Assembly (NCBI GenBank): GCA_022709755.1
Contig: JAKLIF010000007.1
Span: 62,001-126,000 of the forward strand
DNA length: 64,000 bases
DNA from: Elusimicrobiota bacterium
GTDB lineage: Bacteria > Elusimicrobiota > Elusimicrobia > FEN-1173 > JAKLIF01
Reading direction: 5' to 3'
In this document: positions 25,842 through 34,979 of the stretch, in pieces
Numbering within the stretch: position 1 is the stretch's first letter
Layout of the letters: each line of letters begins with the position of its first letter
Notes under the pieces: model-generated
Seen by the model: only the letters and a program-made list of their open reading frames with translations
Told to the model about the DNA's origin: nothing
The model's database searches: none
Translations under genes and position numbers: made by a program

Positions 25842-27226
25842 GGAACGACCTGCTGAACCCACGCCAACAGCCCCGCCGGCCAAAGTCCCGCCAAAACCGT
25901 GATGAGCGCGGACACAACCAGGCATCCCGACAAGCCCCACGACCATCGGATGGGGACGGAAGACGACGGCTCGGAGAAGAACATCGAGTGGACGATCCGG
26001 AAATAATAATAGAGCGAGACGACGCTGTTCAGGACGCCGATCACCGACAAGAGGAACCATCTCTCCGATATGGCGGCGGCGAAGACGGAGAATTTAGCGA
26101 CGAACCCGAGCATCGGAGGGATTCCGGTCAGAGAGAGAAGGAACACCGTGGCCAACAGGGCCAACGGGAAAGACCGACGGGCCAGGCCGTCGAAAGACTC
26201 CAGCCGGTCCGATCCGGACTCATTGGAAACGGCGATCAGGCAGGCGAAGGCGCCGAGGTTCATGAACAAGTAAGCCGCCGAGTAGACCAACACGGAGGAG
26301 AGGCCCAGCGTTCCCGCCGCGACGAAACCGAGGAGGATGTAGCCCATCTGGGCGATGGACGAGTAGGCCAGGAGGCGTTTGACGCTGGTCTGGCGAAGAG
26401 CCGCCAGATTCCCGAGGGTCATGGAAGCCACCGCGAGGACCGCCAACAGGGGGCTCAATCCGGCGGCCCCATGGAACGGAAGAGCCCGGACCAACAGCGC
26501 CAACGCGGCGATTTTCGGAGCGACGGAAAGATAGGCCGTCACGGGGGTCGGTGCTCCCTCGAACGTGTCGGGGACCCACATATGGAAGGGGACCACCGCC
26601 AGTTTGAACCCCAGGCCGGCGATCACGAACAACAGCCCCCCCACCAGACACAAGCGGTCCGGCCCCTGGAAGGAGAACCCCGCCAGCGCTGCCAAACTCG
26701 TGGACCCCAAAGCGCCGTAAACGAGCGAGATCCCGTAGATGAAGAGGGCGGACGAGAGGGCCCCGACGAGGAATATCTTGATCGCCGCCTCCATCGACCG
26801 TTTCTCCCTCTTCAAAAACCCCGTCAAGATGAACGAGGAGATCCCGATGAGTTCGAGCGAAACGACCACCAGGATGAGATCGAGACTGGCCGCCAACATC
26901 ATCAACCCGACGGTCGAGAGCAGCCAGACCCCGCAGAACGTACCCCAGGATATCTCTTTCATCTCGGCCGAATCGTTGGCGAGCCCGAGGGACAGCGACA
27001 TCCCCGCCAAGAGCAGCAGCTTGAAGAAGGCGGACATTCCGTCGACCGCCGCGGTCTCCAGGACACTCCCGTTCTCATAGATGAACTTCAGCACCAGGAT
27101 CCCAGCCATGACCAGTGCCATCATCGTGAACCCGACGGCGATCCGCCGCCGTCGAATGTTCCCGGCAAAAAGCAGGAGGGCGGCGGCGGACAGGAAGATT
27201 TCCGGAGTGATCCAGAGGAGGTTCAT
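25838..27226 (-). CDS. nuoN: NADH-quinone oxidoreductase subunit N
   Basis: A 462-residue antiporter-like membrane subunit of complex I with about 13-14 helices. The conserved segments GISSFILTGFLKREKRSMEAAIKIFLVGALSS, FHMWVPDTFEGAPTPVTAYLSVAPK in part, and LLAYSSIAQMGYILLG carry the Glu, Lys and His residues of the proton channel. AAGGGA precedes the ATG. It is the last nuo gene and overlaps the polyprenyl synthase by four bases. Confidence 0.96.
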   Translation of the reverse strand: MNLLWITPEIFLSAAALLLFAGNIRRRRIAVGFTMMALVMAGILVLKFIYENGSVLETAAVDGMSAFFKLLLLAGMSLSLGLANDSAEMKEISWGTFCGVWLLSTVGLMMLAASLDLILVVVSLELIGISSFILTGFLKREKRSMEAAIKIFLVGALSSALFIYGISLVYGALGSTSLAALAGFSFQGPDRLCLVGGLLFVIAGLGFKLAVVPFHMWVPDTFEGAPTPVTAYLSVAPKIAALALLVRALPFHGAAGLSPLLAVLAVASMTLGNLAALRQTSVKRLLAYSSIAQMGYILLGFVAAGTLGLSSVLVYSAAYLFMNLGAFACLIAVSNESGSDRLESFDGLARRSFPLALLATVFLLSLTGIPPMLGFVAKFSVFAAAISERWFLLSVIGVLNSVVSLYYYFRIVHSMFFSEPSSSVPIRWSWGLSGCLVVSALITVLAGLWPAGLLAWVQQVVP

Positions 27227-27242
27227 GGGTTCCCTTGTTTCG

Positions 27243-28727
27243 TCATCCGGCCTTGAAGATCATTGCGATCTGGGACACGGTGGCCTCCATCATGCGCAAA
27301 GCGACATGCGGCTGGAGTCCCAGATACACCGTCAAGATGACCAAGGGCACCACCGCGATCAATTCACGGGCATTCATGTCCGTCAGCCCCGCCCACTTCT
27401 CATTGAACTTGCCGAGGAACACATCCTTGATCAGTTTCAACAGGAACGCGGCGGTGACGACGATCCCGATCACGGCGACGACGACGAAAACCCGATAGGC
27501 GGCGGTGCCGAACGCTCCCAGAAAACACAGGAACTCCGATATGAAACCGGCCAAACCGGGGAGGCCCAGAGAGGCCATCGCCTGAACGGTCATCAAGGCC
27601 GTGAAGACCGGCAAACGCGATCCCAATCCGCCGAAATCATCGATGTTCCGCGTGTGGGCTCTATCATAGATGACGCCCACCAGGAGGAACAAGGAGCCGG
27701 TGATCAATCCATGCGTCACCATCTGGAACACGGCGCCCGACAAACCGGCCGCCGCATTGCTTCCGGCCACGGCCACCATCCCCAGCAGGCAATATCCCAT
27801 ATGGTTTATGGAAGAATAGGCCACCATGCGTTTCATGTCCTTTTGGGCCATCGCGCAAAAAGCCCCATAGACGATGTTGATGACGGCGATGATGAGGAGC
27901 GGAAAGAGGAACCAGCGCGTGGCCTGGGGGAGGATCGGGTATGAGATCCGCAAAAGCCCGTAGACGCCCATCTTCAGGAGGACTCCCGCCAGCAAGACGC
28001 TCACGGCCGTGGGGGCTTCCACGTGAGCCAAGGGCAGCCACGTGTGGAACGGGAAAGCGGGGATCTTGATGGCGAAACCGAGATAGAAAGCCAGGAACGC
28101 CGCGATCTGGAACCCGAAGGCGAATCGACTCGCCTGGCCCGCCAGTTCGATCATGTCGAAGGTATGTGGATCGCTGGCGAAATACAACCCGAGCATGCCC
28201 AGAAGGATGAACACGCTCCCGAAGAGCGTATAGAGGAAGAACTTGATCGCCGCGTATTCTTTCTTCGGACCGCCCCAGATCCCGACGAGGAAATACATGG
28301 GGACGAGCATCACTTCCCAGAACACGTAGAACAGGAAGAAATCCAGGGAGAGGAACACGCCGAGCATCCCGGTCTCCAGGAGCAGGAACCAGAAGAAATA
28401 CTCCCGGATCCTCAGTTCGATATGGAGGGAAGCCACCACCGCCAGAAAAGACAACAGGGTCGTCAGAGCGACCAGGAGGATCGACAATCCGTCGACCCCG
28501 AGGAAATAATGCACGTTGAAGAGCGGGATCCAACCCGTTTTTTCAGCGAACTGGACGCCGGCGACAGACACGTCGAAACGCGCCAAGAGCCAGACCGAGA
28601 GCGCCAGGGACACGAGGGACGCCATCACCGAAATAGCCTGGATCACATTCCGCTTCTTTTCCGGAACCACCAGGACTGCCAATGCTCCCGCCAGGGGGAC
28701 GAAGACGATCGCGCTGAGAATACCCAT
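27243..28727 (-). CDS. nuoM: NADH-quinone oxidoreductase subunit M
   Basis: A 494-residue antiporter-like subunit. The family segments FFLFYVFWEVMLVPMYFLVG, AIKFFLYTLFGSV, PAFPFHTWLPLAHVEAPT and MVAYSSINHMGYCLLG are present. The frame is open 96 codons upstream inside nuoL, but the ATG at 28727 lies seven bases after AAGGAG and begins a proper first helix (GILSAIVFVPLAGALAVLVV). Confidence 0.96.
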   Translation of the reverse strand: MGILSAIVFVPLAGALAVLVVPEKKRNVIQAISVMASLVSLALSVWLLARFDVSVAGVQFAEKTGWIPLFNVHYFLGVDGLSILLVALTTLLSFLAVVASLHIELRIREYFFWFLLLETGMLGVFLSLDFFLFYVFWEVMLVPMYFLVGIWGGPKKEYAAIKFFLYTLFGSVFILLGMLGLYFASDPHTFDMIELAGQASRFAFGFQIAAFLAFYLGFAIKIPAFPFHTWLPLAHVEAPTAVSVLLAGVLLKMGVYGLLRISYPILPQATRWFLFPLLIIAVINIVYGAFCAMAQKDMKRMVAYSSINHMGYCLLGMVAVAGSNAAAGLSGAVFQMVTHGLITGSLFLLVGVIYDRAHTRNIDDFGGLGSRLPVFTALMTVQAMASLGLPGLAGFISEFLCFLGAFGTAAYRVFVVVAVIGIVVTAAFLLKLIKDVFLGKFNEKWAGLTDMNARELIAVVPLVILTVYLGLQPHVALRMMEATVSQIAMIFKAG

Positions 28728-28774
28728 CGATAAACTCCTTGCCGCGGAACGAGCGGCCCGTTTTTGATTAATCC

Positions 28775-30739
28775 CTATCCATAGACGCGCACGGCCCACA
28801 GAAGGAACAGACTCAAACCGAACGCGATGACCAATAAATAAAATTGAACCAAACCCGTCTGGAGTCGGCGGAGACCGCGCCCGCACCGATCGGCGAGCCA
28901 GCCCCAGCCGTTGACACAGAACCGGTCGACGAGCACGTCGTCGGCCCAGGCCTTCAGCACCGAGATCCGGCGGGAGACGGTCCCGACCCCATCGACGACG
29001 AAACGGTCGATCCACTCCTCATCGAACCGGGCCAGATGGCGGGCGGGGGCGAAGACGCACTTCTCGATCAATGCGGCATACAGCTCGTCGGCGAAGCGCC
29101 GCCTCAAGAACTGGTCGAGGGGTCTCCAACGGACGGCCAACACGGCGGGATCGGGCACTGACCGACGATAAATCGAGTAGGCGAGCCCCGCCCCCAGCGC
29201 CAAAGCCCCCACCGAGACGGACAACACCAGGGATTCCATCTGATGGAGATGCCCCTCCACGCCGGGGATCCACCGGGACAGCGGCCACACATAGGTCAGA
29301 AAGAATCCGGATAGGACGGCCATGACCGCCAAGACCACCATGGGAAATCCCATCAGCCAATCCGATTCATGGGCTTCGGCGAACCGGTGAGGATCGCGCG
29401 GATCCCCCAGGAAGACCACGAAGAACACGCGCGACATGTAGAAAGCCGTCAAAAAAGCCGTGAACGCGGCCACCAGGAACAAGGCCGTTTGGTGAGTGCC
29501 GGCCACGCTGGCCAATATTTCCTCTTTGCTGAAAAAACCCGCGAATCCCGGAAAACCGATGATGGCCAACGTCGCCGCACCGAACGTCAAGAAAGTGACC
29601 GGCATCTTCTTCGAAAGCCCCCCCATCTTCCAGATGTCGTTGGTATGGACGGCGTGAATCACGCTACCGGCCCCCAAAAAGAGCAATGCCTTGAAGAAGG
29701 CGTGCGTGGTGAGATGGAAGAATCCCGCCCGATACCCCCCACACCCCAGGGACAACATCATGTACCCCAACTGGCTCACGGTGGAGAACGCCAGGACCCG
29801 CTTGATGTCCGAGGCCACCAAGGCGTTGAGGGCGGCGGTCAGGGCAGTCAACGCCCCCACCCACGCCACGACGGTCAGGCAGAACGGGGAGACGGCGAAA
29901 AGGAAATAGAGTCGGGCCACCAAATACACGCCGGCGGCCACCATTGTGGCGGCGTGGATGAGAGCGGAGACGGGCGTGGGGCCTTCCATGGCGTCGGGCA
30001 GCCAAACGTGCAACGGGACCTGGGCCGACTTCCCGATCGCCCCGCAAAACAGCAACAGGGCAATCGCACAGCACAGTTCAGGGGAGAGGATCCCCGTGGA
30101 CACGAATTCCCTCTGGATGATCGGGATGTTCAACGTGCCGACGGACGAGAAAAGAAGGAGGAGCCCCACATAGAACCCCAGATCGCCGATCTTCGTCGTG
30201 ATGAAAGCCTTCCGTCCCGCGGCCGCCGCCGCATCCCGCTCAAACTCGAACCCGATCAGGAGATAGGAACAAACGCCCACCAACTCCCATCCGACGAAGA
30301 ATTGGAACATGTTGTTGGAGATGACCAGCAAGAGCATGGCGAACGTGAAGAGGGACAGGGTGGCGTAGTATCTGCCGAAACGGGGCTTGCCCCTCTGGTA
30401 AGACAACGAATAGACCTGGACGAGGAAAGAAACTGCGGTGACGACCAGCATCATCAGCGCCGACATCCCATCGATCAGGCACCCCAGTTCCAACCGAAGG
30501 AATCCCGCCTGAAACCAGGGGAACGACATCTCATGGAAGTGGCCTGTCAAACCGGATTCCAGAAGGAGTCCATGTCCGTTGAACAGACCGATGACGATTC
30601 CAGCCGATTGGACCACCCCCCACAAAGCGCAGAGGATCCCGATCCACGCCCCGTCCAGAAGCAACCATCTCCCCAGGAAGACGATCAGGACCGATGCCAG
30701 GAGCGGGAGGACGGGTATCAGCCAGGCGTGTTCGATCAT
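28775..30739 (-). CDS. nuoL: NADH-quinone oxidoreductase subunit L
   Basis: A 654-residue antiporter-like subunit, the distal proton pump of complex I. Seen are FQFFVGWELVGVCSYLLIGFEFER, the RKAFITTKIGDLGFYVG motif, QVPLHVWLPDAMEGPTPVSALIHAATMV in part, and VLAFSTVSQLGYMMLSLG. The C-terminal region beyond residue 500 holds the lateral helix and a last membrane helix. Length is normal for NuoL. Confidence 0.96.
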   Translation of the reverse strand: MIEHAWLIPVLPLLASVLIVFLGRWLLLDGAWIGILCALWGVVQSAGIVIGLFNGHGLLLESGLTGHFHEMSFPWFQAGFLRLELGCLIDGMSALMMLVVTAVSFLVQVYSLSYQRGKPRFGRYYATLSLFTFAMLLLVISNNMFQFFVGWELVGVCSYLLIGFEFERDAAAAAGRKAFITTKIGDLGFYVGLLLLFSSVGTLNIPIIQREFVSTGILSPELCCAIALLLFCGAIGKSAQVPLHVWLPDAMEGPTPVSALIHAATMVAAGVYLVARLYFLFAVSPFCLTVVAWVGALTALTAALNALVASDIKRVLAFSTVSQLGYMMLSLGCGGYRAGFFHLTTHAFFKALLFLGAGSVIHAVHTNDIWKMGGLSKKMPVTFLTFGAATLAIIGFPGFAGFFSKEEILASVAGTHQTALFLVAAFTAFLTAFYMSRVFFVVFLGDPRDPHRFAEAHESDWLMGFPMVVLAVMAVLSGFFLTYVWPLSRWIPGVEGHLHQMESLVLSVSVGALALGAGLAYSIYRRSVPDPAVLAVRWRPLDQFLRRRFADELYAALIEKCVFAPARHLARFDEEWIDRFVVDGVGTVSRRISVLKAWADDVLVDRFCVNGWGWLADRCGRGLRRLQTGLVQFYLLVIAFGLSLFLLWAVRVYG

Positions 30740-30743
30740 GCGG

Positions 30744-31052
30744 TCATCCCTTCAAGAGATCGATCTTCTCGATCTGCAGTGTGCGAAAAGTCCGATAGAG
30801 CGCCAACACGAGCGCGAGACCGACGACGGCTTCCGCCGCCGCCACGGCAATCACGAACAGAACGGCGGCTTGTCCCAACGGTTGACCGGGATAGAGGTAG
30901 CGGTTCAACGCCACGAAATTCACATTGGCCGCGTTGAAGAGCAGTTCGATGGAGATGAGGATGAGGAGGGCGTTCCTCCGCGTCAGCACCCCATAGAGGC
31001 CGATCCCGAAAAGGAGGGCGCTCAGGACGAGATAATGATAGAGCGTTACCAC
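30744..31052 (-). CDS. nuoK: NADH-quinone oxidoreductase subunit K
   Basis: A 102-residue protein with three membrane helices. The conserved Glu residues sit in helix 2 (LISIELLFNAANVNFVAL) and helix 3 (AAAEAVVGLALVLALYR). The start is a GTG that overlaps the nuoJ stop by seven bases; no ATG start is available. Confidence 0.95.
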   Translation of the reverse strand: MVTLYHYLVLSALLFGIGLYGVLTRRNALLILISIELLFNAANVNFVALNRYLYPGQPLGQAAVLFVIAVAAAEAVVGLALVLALYRTFRTLQIEKIDLLKG

Positions 31053-31561
31053 GGACCGCCCCCCTTCCGCTCCTGATCAGGTCGCGTAAAATAGACGGCG
31101 CCGACCAAGGCCGCCAACAACACCAAAGACAGTATCTCGAACGGCAATGCCCAGTCCTTCATCAATATCCGGGCCAGGGATAAGATCGCCGGACCGGGCG
31201 ACCCCGTGACCGGTTTTGCCGATGGCATCATCCGAAAGACCGCCGACAACGACGAGAACAGAACCGCCGACAGCAGGAGGGCCCCCAACCATTGTTCGTT
31301 CGATGACCGCCCCTTCCAATCGCTCGGACGCCCCGACAGGAACACGACGAACAGGAGCAGGACAACGATCCCCCCGACGTAGAGGAGGATCTGCACGACG
31401 AACAGGAATTCGGCCCCCAGGATGATGAACAGACCCGCCACTCCGACCAACGAGAGCGCCAGCCAGAGCACGGCATGGAAAACGTTCTTGACCGTCACAG
31501 CCAGAAGAGCCGGGACCACCGTCAGCAGCGCCATGGCATTGAACATCCAGAACTCGATCAT
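31046..31561 (-). CDS. nuoJ: NADH-quinone oxidoreductase subunit J
   Basis: A 171-residue subunit with five predicted helices. NVFHAVLWLALSLVGVAGLFIILGAEFLFVVQILLYVGGI in part is the NuoJ core, including the pi-bulge Tyr and Gly region of helix 3. The start is the ATG at 31561, overlapping the nuoI stop in ATGA and preceded by GAGGAG, rather than an upstream in-frame codon inside nuoI. Confidence 0.94.
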   Translation of the reverse strand: MIEFWMFNAMALLTVVPALLAVTVKNVFHAVLWLALSLVGVAGLFIILGAEFLFVVQILLYVGGIVVLLLFVVFLSGRPSDWKGRSSNEQWLGALLLSAVLFSSLSAVFRMMPSAKPVTGSPGPAILSLARILMKDWALPFEILSLVLLAALVGAVYFTRPDQERKGGGPW

Positions 31562-32055
31562 CCGGGTTTCTCCTCTTTGGCCCGGGGGCGATCCGGAACC
31601 GGCAGATATCTCCGCCACACACAGCTATCGGTCACCCCGCTGGATTTTCCCCGACGCCATTCCGACACGAAATCTTCCCGTTTCCCGAAGAGGAGTTCAT
31701 AGTGAGGGCTATGGTGAACGGATTTCGGCTTGGTCGGGCAGGCCTCCTCGCACAAACGGCAGAAATTGCACCGAGACAGGTCGATGCGATACCAGAGGAG
31801 GTCCTTCTTCCCCTTGTCGTTCCTTTTGGCCTCCAGAGAGATGCATCGGGAAGGACAGGCCCGCACGCACATCTCACAGGCGATGCAGGTGTCCTCATGG
31901 AATGCCAGGGCGCCCCTGAAGCGCGGCGAAACGGCCAATCGCTGCAGCGGGTATTGAACGGTGACCGCCGGACTGAAAAGATACTTCAACGTAATCCTGA
32001 ACCCCTTGAAAAGGGCCCAGGCGTCCGATCCGATCCGAGACAGATAATCCATCAT
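31558..32055 (-). CDS. nuoI: NADH-quinone oxidoreductase subunit I (2x[4Fe-4S])
   Basis: A 165-residue peripheral-arm subunit with two ferredoxin-type motifs, CIACEMCVRACP and CNFCRLCEEACP, for clusters N6a and N6b. The first 50 residues hold the amphipathic helix that docks to NuoH. GAGGAG lies just before two adjacent ATG codons. It is separated from nuoH by an unrelated SGNH gene, which is not usual. Confidence 0.96.
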   Translation of the reverse strand: MMDYLSRIGSDAWALFKGFRITLKYLFSPAVTVQYPLQRLAVSPRFRGALAFHEDTCIACEMCVRACPSRCISLEAKRNDKGKKDLLWYRIDLSRCNFCRLCEEACPTKPKSVHHSPHYELLFGKREDFVSEWRRGKSSGVTDSCVWRRYLPVPDRPRAKEEKPG

Positions 32056-32089
32056 GATCTCCTCGATGCTTCAAAAAAAACAGCGACCT

Positions 32090-33691
32090 TCATCCACCCT
32101 CATCCCCGTCTATTTCCCGCAACACGCGATTCTTGAAAAAGACGAGCTTCGGGTCCTCGGGGCTCTTCCTGTATCCCGTCTCAAAAAAAGCGCGGGCCTC
32201 CGACAAATTTCCCTCCGAAAGATGATAGACCCCCTCCCAGAAATCCGGCCTTTCGCTGGTCGGATCGACGGTCCGGGCCAACCGACAAAAATGAAACGCC
32301 TCGGGGTTCATCCCGGAAATCCAGAAGGCCCGGCTGTAAGTCAGGATGAATTGCATCCGCCGATCAGTCCTCATCCAGGCCGCTCGGGATATATATCCCT
32401 CGACGATCGGTTTCAATGCCTTGCGATCCGGCGCACGCGATATGATATAGGCAAACCGCCTGTCGTCGTTGGTCGTGTAGGCGTCATACCCATATTCAAG
32501 ACACGTCTCCCAATCCATGGGGGCATACCGTTTTCGCAGATCCCAAGGATATTCCGCGGACGGCCACTCCTTCTCTTTCAGCAATCGGATCAACGCCTCG
32601 GAGGCCAATTGGTAGCCGAACTTATTGGCATGAACCCGATCCGACATTATGTCATACCCCACGACCCCCCGGACACCGCGTTGGGCGAACGCCCGAGGAA
32701 TATCCAGGGCCCAGGCCCCCGCCTGCCCCGACGACTCCATGATCTGTTCGTTCACCAATCGATCTCGATTGAACAGACCGGCTTGCACTTCTTTTTGGGC
32801 GGCCTCGTATTCCCCTTCCTCATACAACCAGGCTCCCGATAAAGCATGCATGCCCGTCGACCGGGTGCCCTTCGCGACCTCCTGAACATACCGGATGGCC
32901 TGTTTCCTCCGGCCCCGACAGTAAAGGTAATACGGTTCATAATCATCCGAAGGATCCAGCAGTCCTATCCCGCAAGCCACGTGGTTCCGCGGAACGAGAC
33001 AGAACACAACGGGGATGTTCCGCTCGCGGCTCTTTTGCGTCACCCGGCGAATGAAACGATCCATCGATTCCATCCGCGCCGCTTCATCGACGTCCGCATA
33101 TTCGGGAGCGATGCGGTTCAACAGGCGATCCGCAAAAACGCTCCACCGTCGGGCAAAAATCAGGGTCTGATAGACCCGATACATGACCTCAGACAACGCC
33201 GGATGATCGAAATGGATGTTATTCCCGACAAACACCACCAACAGGTCCGGGGAATATTTCAAGGATCGTTCAAATTGATTCTCCACCATGCCCAGATCCG
33301 CCGCCGAGGCCCCCAGACTCAAGGCATCACAGCCCTGGGCTCCCATGATTTCGGGCAGCACCCGGCCCCATTCATCGGCAAAAGATTCCCCTAACAAGAA
33401 CAGCCTTTTCCGGGCCGGGGATTTCTCGTAGGGAATCGACCGGGCTCCATCCGTCAGATATTTCTTCCCTTCCTCGTTCCGGACTTTGATGATCGGGAGC
33501 GAATTCCGTCTCAAGAACATCACATAGTCGTCAGGAGCCCACTTCCGCTCATTCCCCTCCGTGGCCACTTTCCTGAAGTACACCTCGGCGCCCGCCGCAA
33601 GAACCAGGGCCGTCCCCAACGAAAAAAACAGCCCGAGGATCACTCTGTTCCGATGAAAAGACCTGATGAACCTATGCCACCAAAAAAACAT
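32090..33691 (-). CDS. SGNH-hydrolase-like membrane protein with TPR-like C-terminus, inserted in nuo operon
   Basis: A 533-residue protein. One N-terminal helix (about 18-37) is followed by an external SGNH-like domain: LLGESFADEWG (nucleophile Ser), LSLGASAADLG, VVFVGNNIHFDH and, near residue 345, DRVHANKFGYQLASEAL with the catalytic Asp and His. The last 130 residues are helical repeats of TPR type (FHFCRLARTVDPTSERPDFWEGVYHLSEGN). The domain order resembles O-acyl-transfer or alginate-acetylation accessory proteins, but the substrate is unknown. It interrupts the order nuoH-nuoI. A second SGNH protein in this window (14943-15887) has the same anchor-plus-domain design. Confidence 0.78.
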   Translation of the reverse strand: MFFWWHRFIRSFHRNRVILGLFFSLGTALVLAAGAEVYFRKVATEGNERKWAPDDYVMFLRRNSLPIIKVRNEEGKKYLTDGARSIPYEKSPARKRLFLLGESFADEWGRVLPEIMGAQGCDALSLGASAADLGMVENQFERSLKYSPDLLVVFVGNNIHFDHPALSEVMYRVYQTLIFARRWSVFADRLLNRIAPEYADVDEAARMESMDRFIRRVTQKSRERNIPVVFCLVPRNHVACGIGLLDPSDDYEPYYLYCRGRRKQAIRYVQEVAKGTRSTGMHALSGAWLYEEGEYEAAQKEVQAGLFNRDRLVNEQIMESSGQAGAWALDIPRAFAQRGVRGVVGYDIMSDRVHANKFGYQLASEALIRLLKEKEWPSAEYPWDLRKRYAPMDWETCLEYGYDAYTTNDDRRFAYIISRAPDRKALKPIVEGYISRAAWMRTDRRMQFILTYSRAFWISGMNPEAFHFCRLARTVDPTSERPDFWEGVYHLSEGNLSEARAFFETGYRKSPEDPKLVFFKNRVLREIDGDEGG

Positions 33692-33722
33692 GTGTCCCTT
33701 CGCCGCTCACATCATTCCATCC

Positions 33723-33755
33723 CCGGAGGACGTCCAGCCAGCCATCGTCCTCCGG
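33723..33755 (-). promoter_or_regulatory. Strong intercistronic hairpin after nuoH
   Basis: A perfect 10-bp inverted repeat (CCGGAGGACG and CGTCCTCCGG, 13-base loop) begins three bases after the nuoH stop, in front of the inserted SGNH gene. No U tract follows, so it is more likely an RNA-stability or processing element than a full terminator. Confidence 0.55.
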
Positions 33756-33758
33756 CCG

Positions 33759-34979
33759 TTATCTCCAACGCCACAGGAAGATCAGTCCCGCTAAAAAGAC
33801 GTTCACCAGAGACCAAGGGAACAGGAATTTCCAGCAGAACTCCATCAACCGATCCACCCTCATCCGGGGGTAGGTCCAACGGATACCCAGGAACAGAAAG
33901 ACCAGGAAAAAGGTCTTCGCGAAGAACCACGCGTAGGAGGGGATCCATTCCAAATAGGGGAGGGAATCCCCTCCTCCCAGAAAGAGGACGGCCCCCAACG
34001 CGCTGGCGAGGAATACATAGGAATATTCGGCCAGGAAAAAGAAGGCGAATTTCATGCCGGCGTATTCCGTATGGAACCCCGACACCAGTTCCGATTCGGC
34101 CTCGGGGATGTCGAAAGGAGTCCGGTTCGTTTCAGCGACCGAGGAAATGAGGTAGATGACGAAAGAAATCTGACCGACGACCGGATAGAATATGAACCAT
34201 TTCGGGAAAATCCCGCCCCAACGGGCAGATTGGACCGCCATGAGTCCGCTCAAAGAAACCGTACCAGCCCACATGACGACGGGAACGATGGAGATGACCC
34301 GCGGGATCTCGTAGGACACCAATTGCGCGGCCGCGCGCAACCCGCCCAGCGCGGAATACTTATTGGCCGAGGCCCATCCGCCCATCAGGATTCCCAAGAC
34401 GGAAAGCCCCGAGATCGCGAACACGAACAGAAGCCCCATGTCCATGTCGAACACCTGGATATCCCGTCCGAACGGGATCGGGATGAAACAGACATAAGCG
34501 GGCACGAAAGCCACGATCGGCCCCAGGAAATGGAGCCAGCGGTCGGCCGATTCCGGGACGATGTCCTCCTTCATGAACAGTTTGATCCCGTCGGCGATGG
34601 GCTGCGCCCAACCGTGCCAACCGCCCGTCCGCATGGGGCCCAGACGGACCTGCATGTGCGCGGCCACCTTCCGTTCCAGCCAATGAACCACGATCACCAA
34701 CCCCTGCACGAAACCCAACAGGACGGAAGAAACAGCCAGCAGGACGACGGCCGACGGAAGCCAGGCCGGCCATCCCCGGCCGGCTGAGTATTGCCGGATC
34801 AACTCCATCACCCGCTCCCAGTAGGGATACGGTTCGCCGATCAAAACGACCAAGGCCGCCACCGGCAGCCCCAGCCCGCACAGGACCAATATCGAGCGAA
34901 CGTATCTCCGACGCACGGACTCCGGGGTCATCAGGCCGACCGAATACACCGGATCCGAGGCCGTCGTTTTGATGCCCAT
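33759..34979 (-). CDS. nuoH: NADH-quinone oxidoreductase subunit H
   Basis: A 406-residue membrane subunit that forms the quinone site at the join of the two arms. Seen are ERKVAAHMQVRLGPMRTGGWHGWAQPIADGIK in part, the quinone-loop segment YEIPRVISIVPVV and AETNRTPFDIPEAESELVSGFH in part. There is an N-terminal extension of about 25 residues before the first helix. The ATG directly follows the nuoD stop. Confidence 0.96.
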   Translation of the reverse strand: MGIKTTASDPVYSVGLMTPESVRRRYVRSILVLCGLGLPVAALVVLIGEPYPYWERVMELIRQYSAGRGWPAWLPSAVVLLAVSSVLLGFVQGLVIVVHWLERKVAAHMQVRLGPMRTGGWHGWAQPIADGIKLFMKEDIVPESADRWLHFLGPIVAFVPAYVCFIPIPFGRDIQVFDMDMGLLFVFAISGLSVLGILMGGWASANKYSALGGLRAAAQLVSYEIPRVISIVPVVMWAGTVSLSGLMAVQSARWGGIFPKWFIFYPVVGQISFVIYLISSVAETNRTPFDIPEAESELVSGFHTEYAGMKFAFFFLAEYSYVFLASALGAVLFLGGGDSLPYLEWIPSYAWFFAKTFFLVFLFLGIRWTYPRMRVDRLMEFCWKFLFPWSLVNVFLAGLIFLWRWR

